A DNA stretch of 6,432 bases, taken from NCBI GenBank assembly GCA_003168295.1, contig PMST01000190.1:2538-8969 (forward strand), in the 5' to 3' direction. Position 1 is the stretch's first letter; the number at the start of each line of letters is the position of its first letter. Origin of the DNA: Actinomycetota bacterium. Lineage in GTDB: Bacteria > Actinomycetota > Actinomycetes > Streptosporangiales > Streptosporangiaceae. Shown piece by piece: positions 1-5,404 of the stretch. The translations under genes and the position numbers were made by a program. The notes under the pieces were generated by a model. The model was not told the DNA's origin. It worked only from the letters and a program-made list of their open reading frames with translations, and did not search any database.

Positions 1-101
1 CCAACGGCCAGTCGTTCGGCTTCAACCCGCCGGGCGCCGGATCGCCGGGCGCCGGCCACGGCGATGAGCCAGGTCACGGCGAGACGAGTGGTAACGGATG
101 A
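1..101 (+). CDS. ftsH: C-terminal tail of probable FtsH protease (5' partial)
   Basis: One frame, with codons starting at base 3, stays open and ends in TGA at 99-101. It encodes about 32 residues rich in Gly, Pro, Asn and His, including a duplicated PGAG element from a 10-base direct repeat (31-40 and 46-55). No catalytic domain is visible. The identification therefore rests on two things: the low-complexity Gly/Pro-rich hydrophilic end typical of actinobacterial FtsH, and the conserved order ftsH-folE in this phylum. FtsH is a membrane-anchored AAA+ zinc protease that degrades misfolded membrane and regulatory proteins. Its stop overlaps the folE start by four bases (ATGA), so the two are probably co-translated. 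If synteny is broken here, this could be the tail of any other upstream gene. Confidence 0.6.
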   Translation, partial: NGQSFGFNPPGAGSPGAGHGDEPGHGETSGNG

Positions 102-691
102 CCCAGGACGCTAACGGCGGGGCCTTCGACCTGCCGCGGATCGAGCGTGCGGTCAGGGAGATCCTGGTCGCGATCGGGGAGGACCCGGAACGGGACGGCC
201 TGCGTGATACACCGGCCAGGGTGGCGCGGGCCTACGCGGAGCAGTTCGCCGGGCTGCGGCAGCGCCCGGCGGATGTGCTCACGACCGTGTTTGACGTCGG
301 CCATGACGAGATGGTCATCGTCAAGGACATCGAGGTGTACGGGACCTGCGAGCATCACCTGGTCCCGTTCGTCGGCGTCGCGCACATCGGCTACATCCCG
401 AACGTCAAGGGCCAGATCACCGGGCTCTCCAAACTGGCCCGGCTGGTCGATGTCTACGCCCGGCGCCCGCAGGTCCAGGAACGGATGACCAGCCAGATCG
501 CCGATGCCCTGGTGGACACCCTGGAGCCGCGCGGCGTGGTCGTGGTGATCGAGGCGGAGCACCTGTGCATGACGATGCGGGGGGTGCGCAAGCCGGGCGC
601 CAGGACGGTGACCTCGGCGGTGCGCGGCTCCTTCCGCGACAACGACGTGACTCGCGCCGAGGCCATGAGCCTTATTTACGGCCGCCGCTAA
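98..691 (+). CDS. folE: GTP cyclohydrolase I (FolE)
   Basis: FolE converts GTP to 7,8-dihydroneopterin triphosphate plus formate, the first committed step of tetrahydrofolate synthesis in the cytosol. The 197-residue product has the usual family length. It carries the zinc-site motif CEHH at residues 84-87 (zinc ligands C84 and H87) and the second metal/active-site motif EHLC at 154-157 (H155, and C157 as third zinc ligand). The conserved stretches [18 protein letters not shown] and [14 protein letters not shown] lie between them, and the C-terminal MRGVRKPG block is intact. These match the zinc-dependent type I enzyme, a toroidal decamer, and not the FolE2 type. The ATG at 98 overlaps the upstream stop (ATGA). 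Its own Shine-Dalgarno is weak, so translation probably depends on read-on from the upstream gene. The gene ends at TAA, followed by a 192-base gap that separates it from the rest of the cluster. Confidence 0.97.
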   Translation: MTQDANGGAFDLPRIERAVREILVAIGEDPERDGLRDTPARVARAYAEQFAGLRQRPADVLTTVFDVGHDEMVIVKDIEVYGTCEHHLVPFVGVAHIGYIPNVKGQITGLSKLARLVDVYARRPQVQERMTSQIADALVDTLEPRGVVVVIEAEHLCMTMRGVRKPGARTVTSAVRGSFRDNDVTRAEAMSLIYGRR

Positions 692-708
692 AATTCACCG
701 CCGCCACT

Positions 709-733
709 GAACGAAACCGCTTCCCGCCGCGTC
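709..733 (+). promoter_or_regulatory. Possible ECF-sigma-type promoter upstream of the MprF-like gene
   Basis: Just after folE lies GAAC (709-712), then 17 bases, then CGTC (730-733). This resembles the AAC...CGTC layout recognised by extracytoplasmic-function sigma factors of actinobacteria. Such factors often control envelope-stress genes, which would suit the lipid-modifying gene downstream. The match is short and could be chance in GC-rich DNA. A start near 740 would leave a leader of about 140 bases. This is inference only. Confidence 0.25.
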
Positions 734-768
734 TGTGTATTAGGTAGGTTCGCCAGATTCGGCGGGGG
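721..768 (+). terminator. Inverted repeat after folE, possible weak terminator or attenuator
   Basis: CCCGCCG (723-729) is perfectly complementary to CGGCGGG (760-766). Two G-U pairs could extend the stem to 721/768, around a 30-base loop. There is no T-tract afterwards. It sits 30 to 77 bases past the folE stop, so it may end or attenuate the ftsH-folE transcript. The long loop and the GC-rich background keep confidence low. Confidence 0.3.
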
Positions 769-841
769 AAAGCGAAGTTAAATTCCGGGACATTCCGGTG
801 AGCGGTTACTGACTTCTTCCCGTCAGGCCAGGACCTTTGCC

Positions 842-847
842 TAGGCT
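842..847 (+). promoter_or_regulatory. Possible -10 element (TAGGCT) before the MprF-like gene
   Basis: TAGGCT resembles the actinobacterial housekeeping -10 (TAGNNT). It lies inside a perfect 8-base palindrome, GCCTAGGC, at 839-846. No good -35 lies 16-19 bases upstream. A start near 853-855 would leave almost no leader before the GTG at 858, and would exclude the GGAGG at 849-853 from the transcript. This promoter reading and the leader-peptide reading therefore compete. Confidence 0.22.
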
Positions 848-857
848 TGGAGGTACC

Positions 858-887
858 GTGAACGCAGGACGCGAGGTGACGCGATGA
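858..887 (+). CDS. Possible 9-residue leader peptide coupled to the MprF-like gene
   Basis: A GTG at 858 follows a strong Shine-Dalgarno, GGAGGT at 849-854. It opens a frame encoding MNAGREVTR that ends in TGA at 885-887. That stop overlaps the ATG of the next gene (884-886) as ATGA, the same junction used elsewhere in this cluster. Such an arrangement would deliver ribosomes to the downstream start. The downstream gene also has its own GAGGTG at 873-878, so the leader is not needed for initiation. No run of codons for a single amino acid suggests classical attenuation. The frame is short and may be coincidental. Confidence 0.3.
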   Translation: MNAGREVTR

Positions 888-2773
888 GCACGCTCACCCA
901 TCGTGATCTAGGGCCTGATAAGGAAGCTGCCGAGATGAGCGACAGCGACGACGCTGGATACGGTGACGCGGCGAACCTGCCGACACTCGAGGTGGCCGGT
1001 TCGCCGGCCCCCGCCGAGCCGGAACACTTTGCCGACCGCAGGCGCCAGCACGCCTGGGTGCCTGCCATCGCGGCGTTGCTCACCATGCTCATCGGCCTGT
1101 CGGACATCATCGATATCTTCAAACCCGGCTGGCCGCACCGGCTGCACAACGTCAGCCACCTCGTGCCCGGGACGCTGACCAACGTCACCCGCAGCGCCGA
1201 CGTCATCATCGGCCTGATGCTGCTGCTGCTGGCGCACGCCCTGCGCCGCCGTAAGCGGCGGGCCTGGCAGGCAGTCGCGGCGCTGCTCGCGTTCGACATC
1301 GGCATCCATTTCGCCCATTCGCAGCATCTCGTGACCGCGGTGATCGCGATCGTGCTGCTGATAGCGCTGCTCTACTTCCGGGACGAGTTCTACGCCGAAG
1401 GCGACCAGCGCAACCGCTGGCGGGCGCTGCGGGCCATTGTCGCCCTGGTGGTCGCGGACGTCGTGATCGGGCTGACCTACATCCTGCTGGCCCGCGGGCT
1501 GGAGACTGACTACTCGTTCAGCCAGCGGGTGTGGGAGGTCATCACCGGGCTGGTCGGGGTGTCCGGGCCGGTGCAGTGGTCCCCGGAGGCGCGCGGCGAC
1601 CTGTTCGGCATCCTCACCAGCGCGCTCGGCCTGTTCACCCTCATCGTCGCCGCCTACCTGTTCTTCCGTCCGGCTGAGCCCAGGGCGAGGCTCGCCAAGG
1701 CGGACGCGGCCCGGGTCAGGGAACTGCTCGCCAAACACGGGGACCGGGACTCGCTCGGCTATTTCGCGCTGCGGAACGACAAGAGCGTGATCTGGTCGCC
1801 GACCGGCAAGGCCTGCATCTGCTACCGCGTCGTCTCCGGGGTCATGCTGGCCAGCGGCGACCCGATCGGCGACCCGGAAGCCTGGCCCGGCGTGATCGCC
1901 CCCTTCATGGACGAGGCGGCCCGGCACGCCTGGGCGCCCGCCGTGATGGGCTGCAGTGAGCTCGGCGCGGAGGTGTGGTGCCGCGAGGGTCACCTGACCG
2001 CGCTCGAACTCGGCGACGAGGCGATCGTGAACGTGGCTGATTTCAGCCTGTCCGGCCGGTCGATGCGGAACGTCAGGCAGATGGTCAACCGGGTGGCGAA
2101 ACACGGCTACGTGGCCGAGGTCCGCCGGCTCGGCGACATACCGCGCACCGAACTCGACAAGATCGTCGAAGTGGCCGATTCCTGGCGGGGCAGCCACACC
2201 GAGCGCGGCTTCTCGATGGCCCTCGGCCGGATCGGCGACGATGAGTGCGTGCTCGCGACCGCGACCGAGGGCGGGGTGGTCCGCGCGGTGCTGCAGCTGG
2301 TCCCCTGGGGCGCCGACGGCCTGTCGCTCGACCTCATGCGGCGGGACAAGGCCGCCCAGCCCGGGCTGAACGACTTCCTCATCACCGAGACCATCAAGGC
2401 AGCTCCCGGCCTCGGCGTGAAGCGGATATCGCTGAACTTCGCCGTCTTCCGGGCGGCGCTCGAGCGTGGCGAGCGGATCGGCGCGGGCCCGGTGCTCCGG
2501 GCCTGGCGGTCCGTGCTGATCTTCATGTCCAAGTGGTTCCAGATCGAGTCGCTGTACAAGTTCAACGCCAAGTTCTGCCCCGTCTGGCAACCGCGGTTCT
2601 TCGTCTTCCCGAGCAGCAAGGACGCGCCGAGGATCGCGCTGGCCGCCCTCCAGGCGGAGGCGTTCCTGGTCCTTCCGAAGCTTGAGCTGCGCCGGATTAC
2701 CCGCAGGACCGCCCGCAAGCTCGGCCTGGGCCGGCTCAGGCGCCTGCGCCGCAAGCAGGTGCCGCAACGGTGA
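884..2773 (+). CDS. MprF/LysX-type aminoacyl-phosphatidylglycerol synthase domain membrane protein (DUF2156)
   Basis: This 629-residue integral membrane protein has a charged N-terminus (1-56), about five hydrophobic segments (near 58-77, 103-120, 145-164, 181-204 and 230-252), and a cytosolic C-terminal domain (about 256-605). That domain has hallmarks of the phosphatidylglycerol lysyltransferase family: FALRNDKSVIW, SGDPIGDPEAW, GRSMRNVRQMVNR, ISLNFAVFR and FQIESLYKFNAKF. Members of the family transfer an amino acid from aminoacyl-tRNA to phosphatidylglycerol, lowering surface charge and protecting against cationic peptides and lysozyme. Unlike mycobacterial LysX, it has no fused lysyl-tRNA synthetase, and its membrane part is shorter than the full MprF flippase. 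The amino acid used cannot be read from the sequence. The ATG at 884 has GAGGTG five bases upstream. An in-frame ATG at 935 (residue 18) is a weaker alternative. The C-terminal tail is very Arg/Lys-rich. Its stop overlaps folP by four bases. Confidence 0.88.
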   Translation: MSTLTHRDLGPDKEAAEMSDSDDAGYGDAANLPTLEVAGSPAPAEPEHFADRRRQHAWVPAIAALLTMLIGLSDIIDIFKPGWPHRLHNVSHLVPGTLTNVTRSADVIIGLMLLLLAHALRRRKRRAWQAVAALLAFDIGIHFAHSQHLVTAVIAIVLLIALLYFRDEFYAEGDQRNRWRALRAIVALVVADVVIGLTYILLARGLETDYSFSQRVWEVITGLVGVSGPVQWSPEARGDLFGILTSALGLFTLIVAAYLFFRPAEPRARLAKADAARVRELLAKHGDRDSLGYFALRNDKSVIWSPTGKACICYRVVSGVMLASGDPIGDPEAWPGVIAPFMDEAARHAWAPAVMGCSELGAEVWCREGHLTALELGDEAIVNVADFSLSGRSMRNVRQMVNRVAKHGYVAEVRRLGDIPRTELDKIVEVADSWRGSHTERGFSMALGRIGDDECVLATATEGGVVRAVLQLVPWGADGLSLDLMRRDKAAQPGLNDFLITETIKAAPGLGVKRISLNFAVFRAALERGERIGAGPVLRAWRSVLIFMSKWFQIESLYKFNAKFCPVWQPRFFVFPSSKDAPRIALAALQAEAFLVLPKLELRRITRRTARKLGLGRLRRLRRKQVPQR

Positions 2774-3663
2774 GCCCCGCGGCAGGTCACCTTCCGGGCT
2801 TGCCGAGACCGGACCGGTGCCTGGTCATGGGCGTGGTGAACGTCACGCCTGACTCTTTCTCCGACGGCGGTCAGTGGTACGGGGCGGATGCCGCCATCGC
2901 GCACGGCCTGGAACTGGCCGCCCAAGGCGCCGACATCGTGGACATCGGCGGTGAGTCCACCCGGCCCGGGGCCCAGCGCATCTCCCTGGACGAGGAGCTG
3001 CGACGGGTCAGCCCCGTCGTGACCGAGCTCGTCGCGGCCGGCCTGCCGGTGTCCATCGACACCATGCGGGCGCCGGTCGCGGAGTTCGCGCTCAACGCCG
3101 GCGTGCAGCTGGTCAACGACGTGAGCGGCGGCCTGGCCGATCCAGCCATGCCCCGCCTGGTCGCCGCGGCCGGGGTGTCCTACGTGGTGGTGCACTGGCG
3201 CGGCCACAGCCGCGACATGGACACCCGCGCGGTCTACGCCGACGTGGTGAGTGAGGTCCGCGACGAACTGTCCCGCCGGGTGGACGCGGTGATCGGCGCG
3301 GGGGTCGATCCTGGCTGCATCGTGCTTGACCCCGGCCTCGGCTTCGGCAAGCGTCCCGAGCACAACTGGCCGCTGCTCGCTCACCTCGCCGACGTGGCCC
3401 AGCTCGCCGGAGGCACCTTCCCCGTTCTCGTCGGGGCCTCAAGGAAACGCTTCCTCGGAAACCTGCTGGCCGGACCGGACGGGACGCCGCGGCCGTTCGA
3501 GGAGTGCGACGGGGCCACAGTCGCGGTCACGGCGCTGGCCGCCGCCGCAGGCGCCTGGTGCGTGCGCGTGCACCAGGTCCCGCTGAACGCGGACGCCGTC
3601 CGCGTCGCCTCCGCCTGGCGCCGCGCCGCCGCCGTCCCGGATGCGGCTGCCGGCCGGCCATGA
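2770..3663 (+). CDS. folP: Dihydropteroate synthase (FolP)
   Basis: FolP condenses 6-hydroxymethyl-7,8-dihydropterin diphosphate with p-aminobenzoate to give 7,8-dihydropteroate, the sulfonamide-targeted step. The 297-residue product shows the whole set of TIM-barrel motifs: VMGVVNVTPDSFSDGG (N24), DIGGESTRPGA (loop 2, 58-68), SIDT (D97), VNDVSGG (N116, D117), VHWRGH (142-146), LDPGLGFGK (D187), GASRKRFLG (K226) and RVH (266-268). These correspond to the pterin, diphosphate and pABA-binding residues of characterised enzymes. It therefore looks like the active FolP1 type and not the divergent FolP2 paralogue. The GTG start at 2770 lies within the stop of the previous gene (GTGA). It gives the normal short lead of about 18 residues before the first motif, whereas the internal ATG at 2827 would cut into that motif. 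The stop overlaps folK (ATGA), leaving no room for folB. Confidence 0.97.
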   Translation: MSPAAGHLPGLPRPDRCLVMGVVNVTPDSFSDGGQWYGADAAIAHGLELAAQGADIVDIGGESTRPGAQRISLDEELRRVSPVVTELVAAGLPVSIDTMRAPVAEFALNAGVQLVNDVSGGLADPAMPRLVAAAGVSYVVVHWRGHSRDMDTRAVYADVVSEVRDELSRRVDAVIGAGVDPGCIVLDPGLGFGKRPEHNWPLLAHLADVAQLAGGTFPVLVGASRKRFLGNLLAGPDGTPRPFEECDGATVAVTALAAAAGAWCVRVHQVPLNADAVRVASAWRRAAAVPDAAAGRP

Positions 3664-4250
3664 CCGTCCGGCGGCGCGTGGTACTGGCCGTCGGAGCGAA
3701 CCTGGGCGACCGGCTAGGTACCCTTCAGGGATGCGTGGAAGCAATCGGCGGACTCCCGGATACTGACGTGCTGGCGATTTCACCCGTCTACGAGACCGCT
3801 CCGGTGGGCGGTCCGGCTCAGCCCGACTACCTGAACGCGGTGCTCGTCGCGGCCACCGGTCTTAGCCCGCGTGACCTGCTCGAGGCGGCCCACCGTATCG
3901 AGGCGGAGTTCGGCCGGGTCCGGGCGGAACGGTTCGGGCCGCGCACGCTCGACATCGACATCATCAGCTACGCGGCGCAGGTCAGCAGCGATCCGGTGCT
4001 GACCCTGCCGCACCCCCGCGCGCACGAGCGCGCGTTTGTGCTTGTGCCGTGGCACGATATCGACGCCGACGCCACGGTCCGCGGACGAGGACCGGTCCGG
4101 GATCTGCTCGCGGGCCTGGACGCCGGCGGCATCCGGCGTCGGCCCGACATGGTTCTCCGGCTGCCCAAGGTCCCCCCGCGGCCCAAGGTCCCCCCGCGCC
4201 CCAAGGTCCCCCCGCGGCCCAAGACCGGCCCTTCGGCTGAGGCGATATGA
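3660..4250 (+). CDS. folK: HPPK (FolK) with a proline/lysine repeat tail
   Basis: FolK transfers diphosphate from ATP to 6-hydroxymethyl-7,8-dihydropterin, making the FolP substrate. Visible motifs are GANLGDR (12-18), SPVYETAP (41-48), the pterin/ATP block RIEAEFGRVR (79-88), RFGPRTLDIDI with R95 and the metal ligands D98 and D100, and LPHPRAHERAFVLVP (116-130). The catalytic part ends near residue 160, the usual family length. After it comes an unusual tail: three exact PKVPPR units (169-186) and a partial fourth, encoded by an 18-base tandem repeat, for a total of 196 residues. The ATG at 3660 overlaps the folP stop (ATGA). The same frame stays open upstream to 3504 inside folP, but that extension is Arg-rich shadow sequence. 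The stop overlaps the next gene (ATGA at 4247-4250). Confidence 0.95.
   Translation: MTVRRRVVLAVGANLGDRLGTLQGCVEAIGGLPDTDVLAISPVYETAPVGGPAQPDYLNAVLVAATGLSPRDLLEAAHRIEAEFGRVRAERFGPRTLDIDIISYAAQVSSDPVLTLPHPRAHERAFVLVPWHDIDADATVRGRGPVRDLLAGLDAGGIRRRPDMVLRLPKVPPRPKVPPRPKVPPRPKTGPSAEAI
4164..4223 (+). repeat. 18-base tandem repeat encoding PKVPPR
   Basis: Three consecutive 18-base units (4164-4181, 4182-4199, 4200-4217) read CCCAAGGTCCCCCCGCGS in frame and differ only at the last base (G, C, G). A partial fourth, CCCAAG, follows at 4218-4223. The near identity at silent positions indicates recent expansion by slippage or unequal crossing-over. It lengthens the FolK C-terminus without breaking the frame. 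Copy number may vary between strains. Confidence 0.95.
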
Positions 4251-4729
4251 AACCGACCCGTCCGTCGACGCTAGCTACGGTCGCTGTCGTTTTCGCGCTC
4301 GCGGCCTGGCTCCTGCTGCACCTGATCTACCAGCGGCTTCCGCCGTTGCCGTGGACGGGAGCCCCGGCGCTGCTGCTGGCGGCCGCATTGGAGGCATGGA
4401 CGGGCCGCGACCTGCGGGCCCGGATCACCGGCCGGCGCGGGGTTAACGGGACCAAGCCTCCCGACCCGCTTTTCGTGTCGCGGATGGTCGCGCTGGCCAA
4501 GGCCAGCTCGCTGGTGGCCGCAGCGGTCGCCGGGCTCGCGGCCGGTGTCGACATCTACCTGAGCGGGTCCCTGAACGCCTCGGTGCCGCGTCAGGATGAG
4601 CTCACCGCGGCCGTGACGCTCGCCGCCGCCGTTCTGCTGGCCTGCGCCGCGCTCTACCTCGAATTCTGCTGCCGCGTTCCTGACCCGCCCGGCCGCGACC
4701 CAGACGACGAACTACCCCCACTGCGCTAA
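4247..4729 (+). CDS. DUF3180 family membrane protein
   Basis: This 160-residue protein has four predicted membrane helices: near 8-28, 34-52, 80-103 and 118-140. Short hydrophilic ends and an Arg-rich cytosolic loop (54-70) accompany them. The segment DPLFVSRMVALAKASSLVAA (73-92) resembles the conserved block of the actinobacterial DUF3180 family. Members of that family lie just after folK in many actinobacteria, including the Rv3605c position in Mycobacterium tuberculosis. The molecular function is unknown. The location suggests co-expression with folate genes but does not prove a folate role. A transporter or accessory membrane role is possible, yet the protein is small for a carrier. The ATG at 4247 overlaps the folK stop (ATGA). 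It is the last gene of this block and is followed four bases later by a hairpin terminator. Confidence 0.85.
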   Translation: MKPTRPSTLATVAVVFALAAWLLLHLIYQRLPPLPWTGAPALLLAAALEAWTGRDLRARITGRRGVNGTKPPDPLFVSRMVALAKASSLVAAAVAGLAAGVDIYLSGSLNASVPRQDELTAAVTLAAAVLLACAALYLEFCCRVPDPPGRDPDDELPPLR

Positions 4730-5050
4730 TCCGGCCGCACTCCGCGAGCGTGCGGCCCAATATATCTTTCGATTGTCCAGGTATTGCTCCTCGGCCTCAG
4801 GCCGGCATATTCCTGCTGGTGGGCTATTTGTCGCAGGGCTTGCTTGGCGGTGAATTGTGATGTGAATTAACTGCGTGTCGCCGCGGCTCCACTTCGTGTA
4901 ATCACTCTCCGCTACCGTGCGCGGGTGAACGCCTACAACCGGCTCTTTACTGGCAAGGCCGCTAAGGCCGATTTCCTCGGCCATCTCCGCGCTGGTTAGG
5001 TACCGCCGATGCGTGCAAGGTCCTCCGTGTCTCTGCCTGGGGAAGAGCAA
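4712..5050 (-). pseudogene. Possible remnant of a helix-turn-helix (excisionase/MerR-like) protein
   Basis: A minus-strand frame opens with TTG at 5050 and runs 112 residues. Residues 15-28 read RRYLTSAEMAEEIG. This resembles the first helix and turn of small excisionase-like DNA-binding proteins, which often begin with a YLT.AEVAE.LGV pattern. A later VHPRTV (41-46) could be the recognition helix, but about 12 residues separate the two where a functional domain would have two or three. The rest is not protein-like, and the frame runs on across the terminator at 4733-4757. Third-position GC is about 73% in the best part, below the neighbouring genes. No Shine-Dalgarno is evident. It may be a decayed gene or chance. 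Confidence 0.2.
4733..4757 (+). terminator. Hairpin terminator closing the folate block
   Basis: GGCCGCAC (4733-4740) and GTGCGGCC (4750-4757) form a perfect 8-base stem around a 9-base loop, starting four bases after the DUF3180 stop. An AT-rich stretch (CAATATATCTTT) follows instead of a clean T-tract. This is common for GC-rich actinobacterial terminators. The position and perfect stem make termination of the folate operon likely. Confidence 0.72.
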
Positions 5051-5074
5051 GAACGTGCAGGTGAGGACCTATGC
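5015..5074 (+). promoter_or_regulatory. Long-stem inverted repeat that would sequester a ribosome-binding site
   Basis: AGGTCCTC (5018-5025) pairs perfectly with GAGGACCT (5063-5070). GCA (5015-5017) and TGC (5072-5074) add three pairs across a single bulged base. Inside the 37-base loop, CTGC (5033-5036) can pair with GCAG (5057-5060). The right arm contains a Shine-Dalgarno-like GAGGA placed directly before an ATG at 5071, so folding would hide it. Whether the region is transcribed is unknown. Confidence 0.35.
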
Positions 5075-5256
5075 CGCCGGGGGTCTCGTGGCTTGCGCGG
5101 CGGTGGTCCCTTGATGCGCGGGCGGCCTTGGCGTCCACGCGCTGGGACCGTATGTTCACCGGATCACCGCGATTAATTCGCGCAACACCGTCCATTCTCG
5201 GCGGAAACGAGGTGGACCTGCCGATTTCCGCTCCGATCAGAATTTGCGGTGTCTAG
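5071..5256 (+). CDS. Possible small ORF, 61 residues, unrecognised
   Basis: The ATG at 5071 follows a fair Shine-Dalgarno (AGGTGAGGA at 5059-5067) and the frame ends in TAG at 5254-5256. About the first 29 codons have third-position GC near 86%, as expected for a host gene. The second half drops sharply and contains TTA, ATT and AGA, rare codons in this type of genome. The product is Arg- and Trp-rich at the N-terminus (SWLARRWSLDARAAL) and matches no family I know. It might be a truncated gene end, a small regulatory peptide, or chance. Confidence 0.2.
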   Translation: MPPGVSWLARRWSLDARAALASTRWDRMFTGSPRLIRATPSILGGNEVDLPISAPIRICGV

Positions 5257-5398
5257 ATCGTGATCCTCGGTCTCGGGACGCCGGTGGCCGGGGCGGCGCC
5301 ACGGTTTCTCCAGGCTTCGCCTTCTTACCTCCTAGCCGCTCACTAGGGCGCTGGGGACGCAGCATACCCGCTTGGTATCCGGCGCCCTTTCGCGTGGC

Positions 5399-5404
5399 TA
5401 TCCT
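5399..5404 (+). promoter_or_regulatory. Possible -10 element (TATCCT) for the DUF2520 gene
   Basis: TATCCT matches a -10 box well and would place transcription start near 5411, about 40 bases before the ATG at 5451. The nearest -35-like sequence, TTGGTA (5372-5377), is 21 bases upstream, longer than the usual 17-18. A small inverted repeat, ATACC/GGTAT (5364-5378), overlaps this -35 and could be an operator. A promoter somewhere here is expected because the preceding operon terminates at 4757. Confidence 0.3.

Noticed and set aside
692..883. Cobalamin-type riboswitch suggested by GCCACTG and GGGGAAAG...CCGGTG
   Set aside because: The conserved boxes appear in the wrong order and spacing, and the central core is absent. 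The resemblance is coincidental.
908..2767. A 619-codon minus-strand open frame opposite the MprF-like gene
   Set aside because: It mirrors the + gene almost exactly, and its product is rich in His, Asp, Arg, Pro and Gly without motifs. Long antisense frames are a normal by-product of very GC-rich codon use.
2107..3384. A 425-codon minus-strand open frame across the MprF-like gene and folP
   Set aside because: It crosses two well-supported + genes, changes composition midway and shows no domain. It is a shadow frame.
3504..3659. N-terminal extension of FolK within folP
   Set aside because: The extra 52 residues are almost all Arg, Gly, Pro and Ala and come from an alternate frame of folP. 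The ATG at 3660 gives the exact HPPK N-terminus and an ATGA overlap.
4164..4223. CRISPR array
   Set aside because: The repeats are 18 bases and directly tandem with no spacers, in frame within folK.
4925..4999. A 24-codon + ORF starting at GTG (MNAYNRLFTGKAAKADFLG...)
   Set aside because: The amino acid composition looks protein-like, but there is no Shine-Dalgarno, the frame is short, and it overlaps the hairpin at 4966-4982. The support is too weak to list as a gene.
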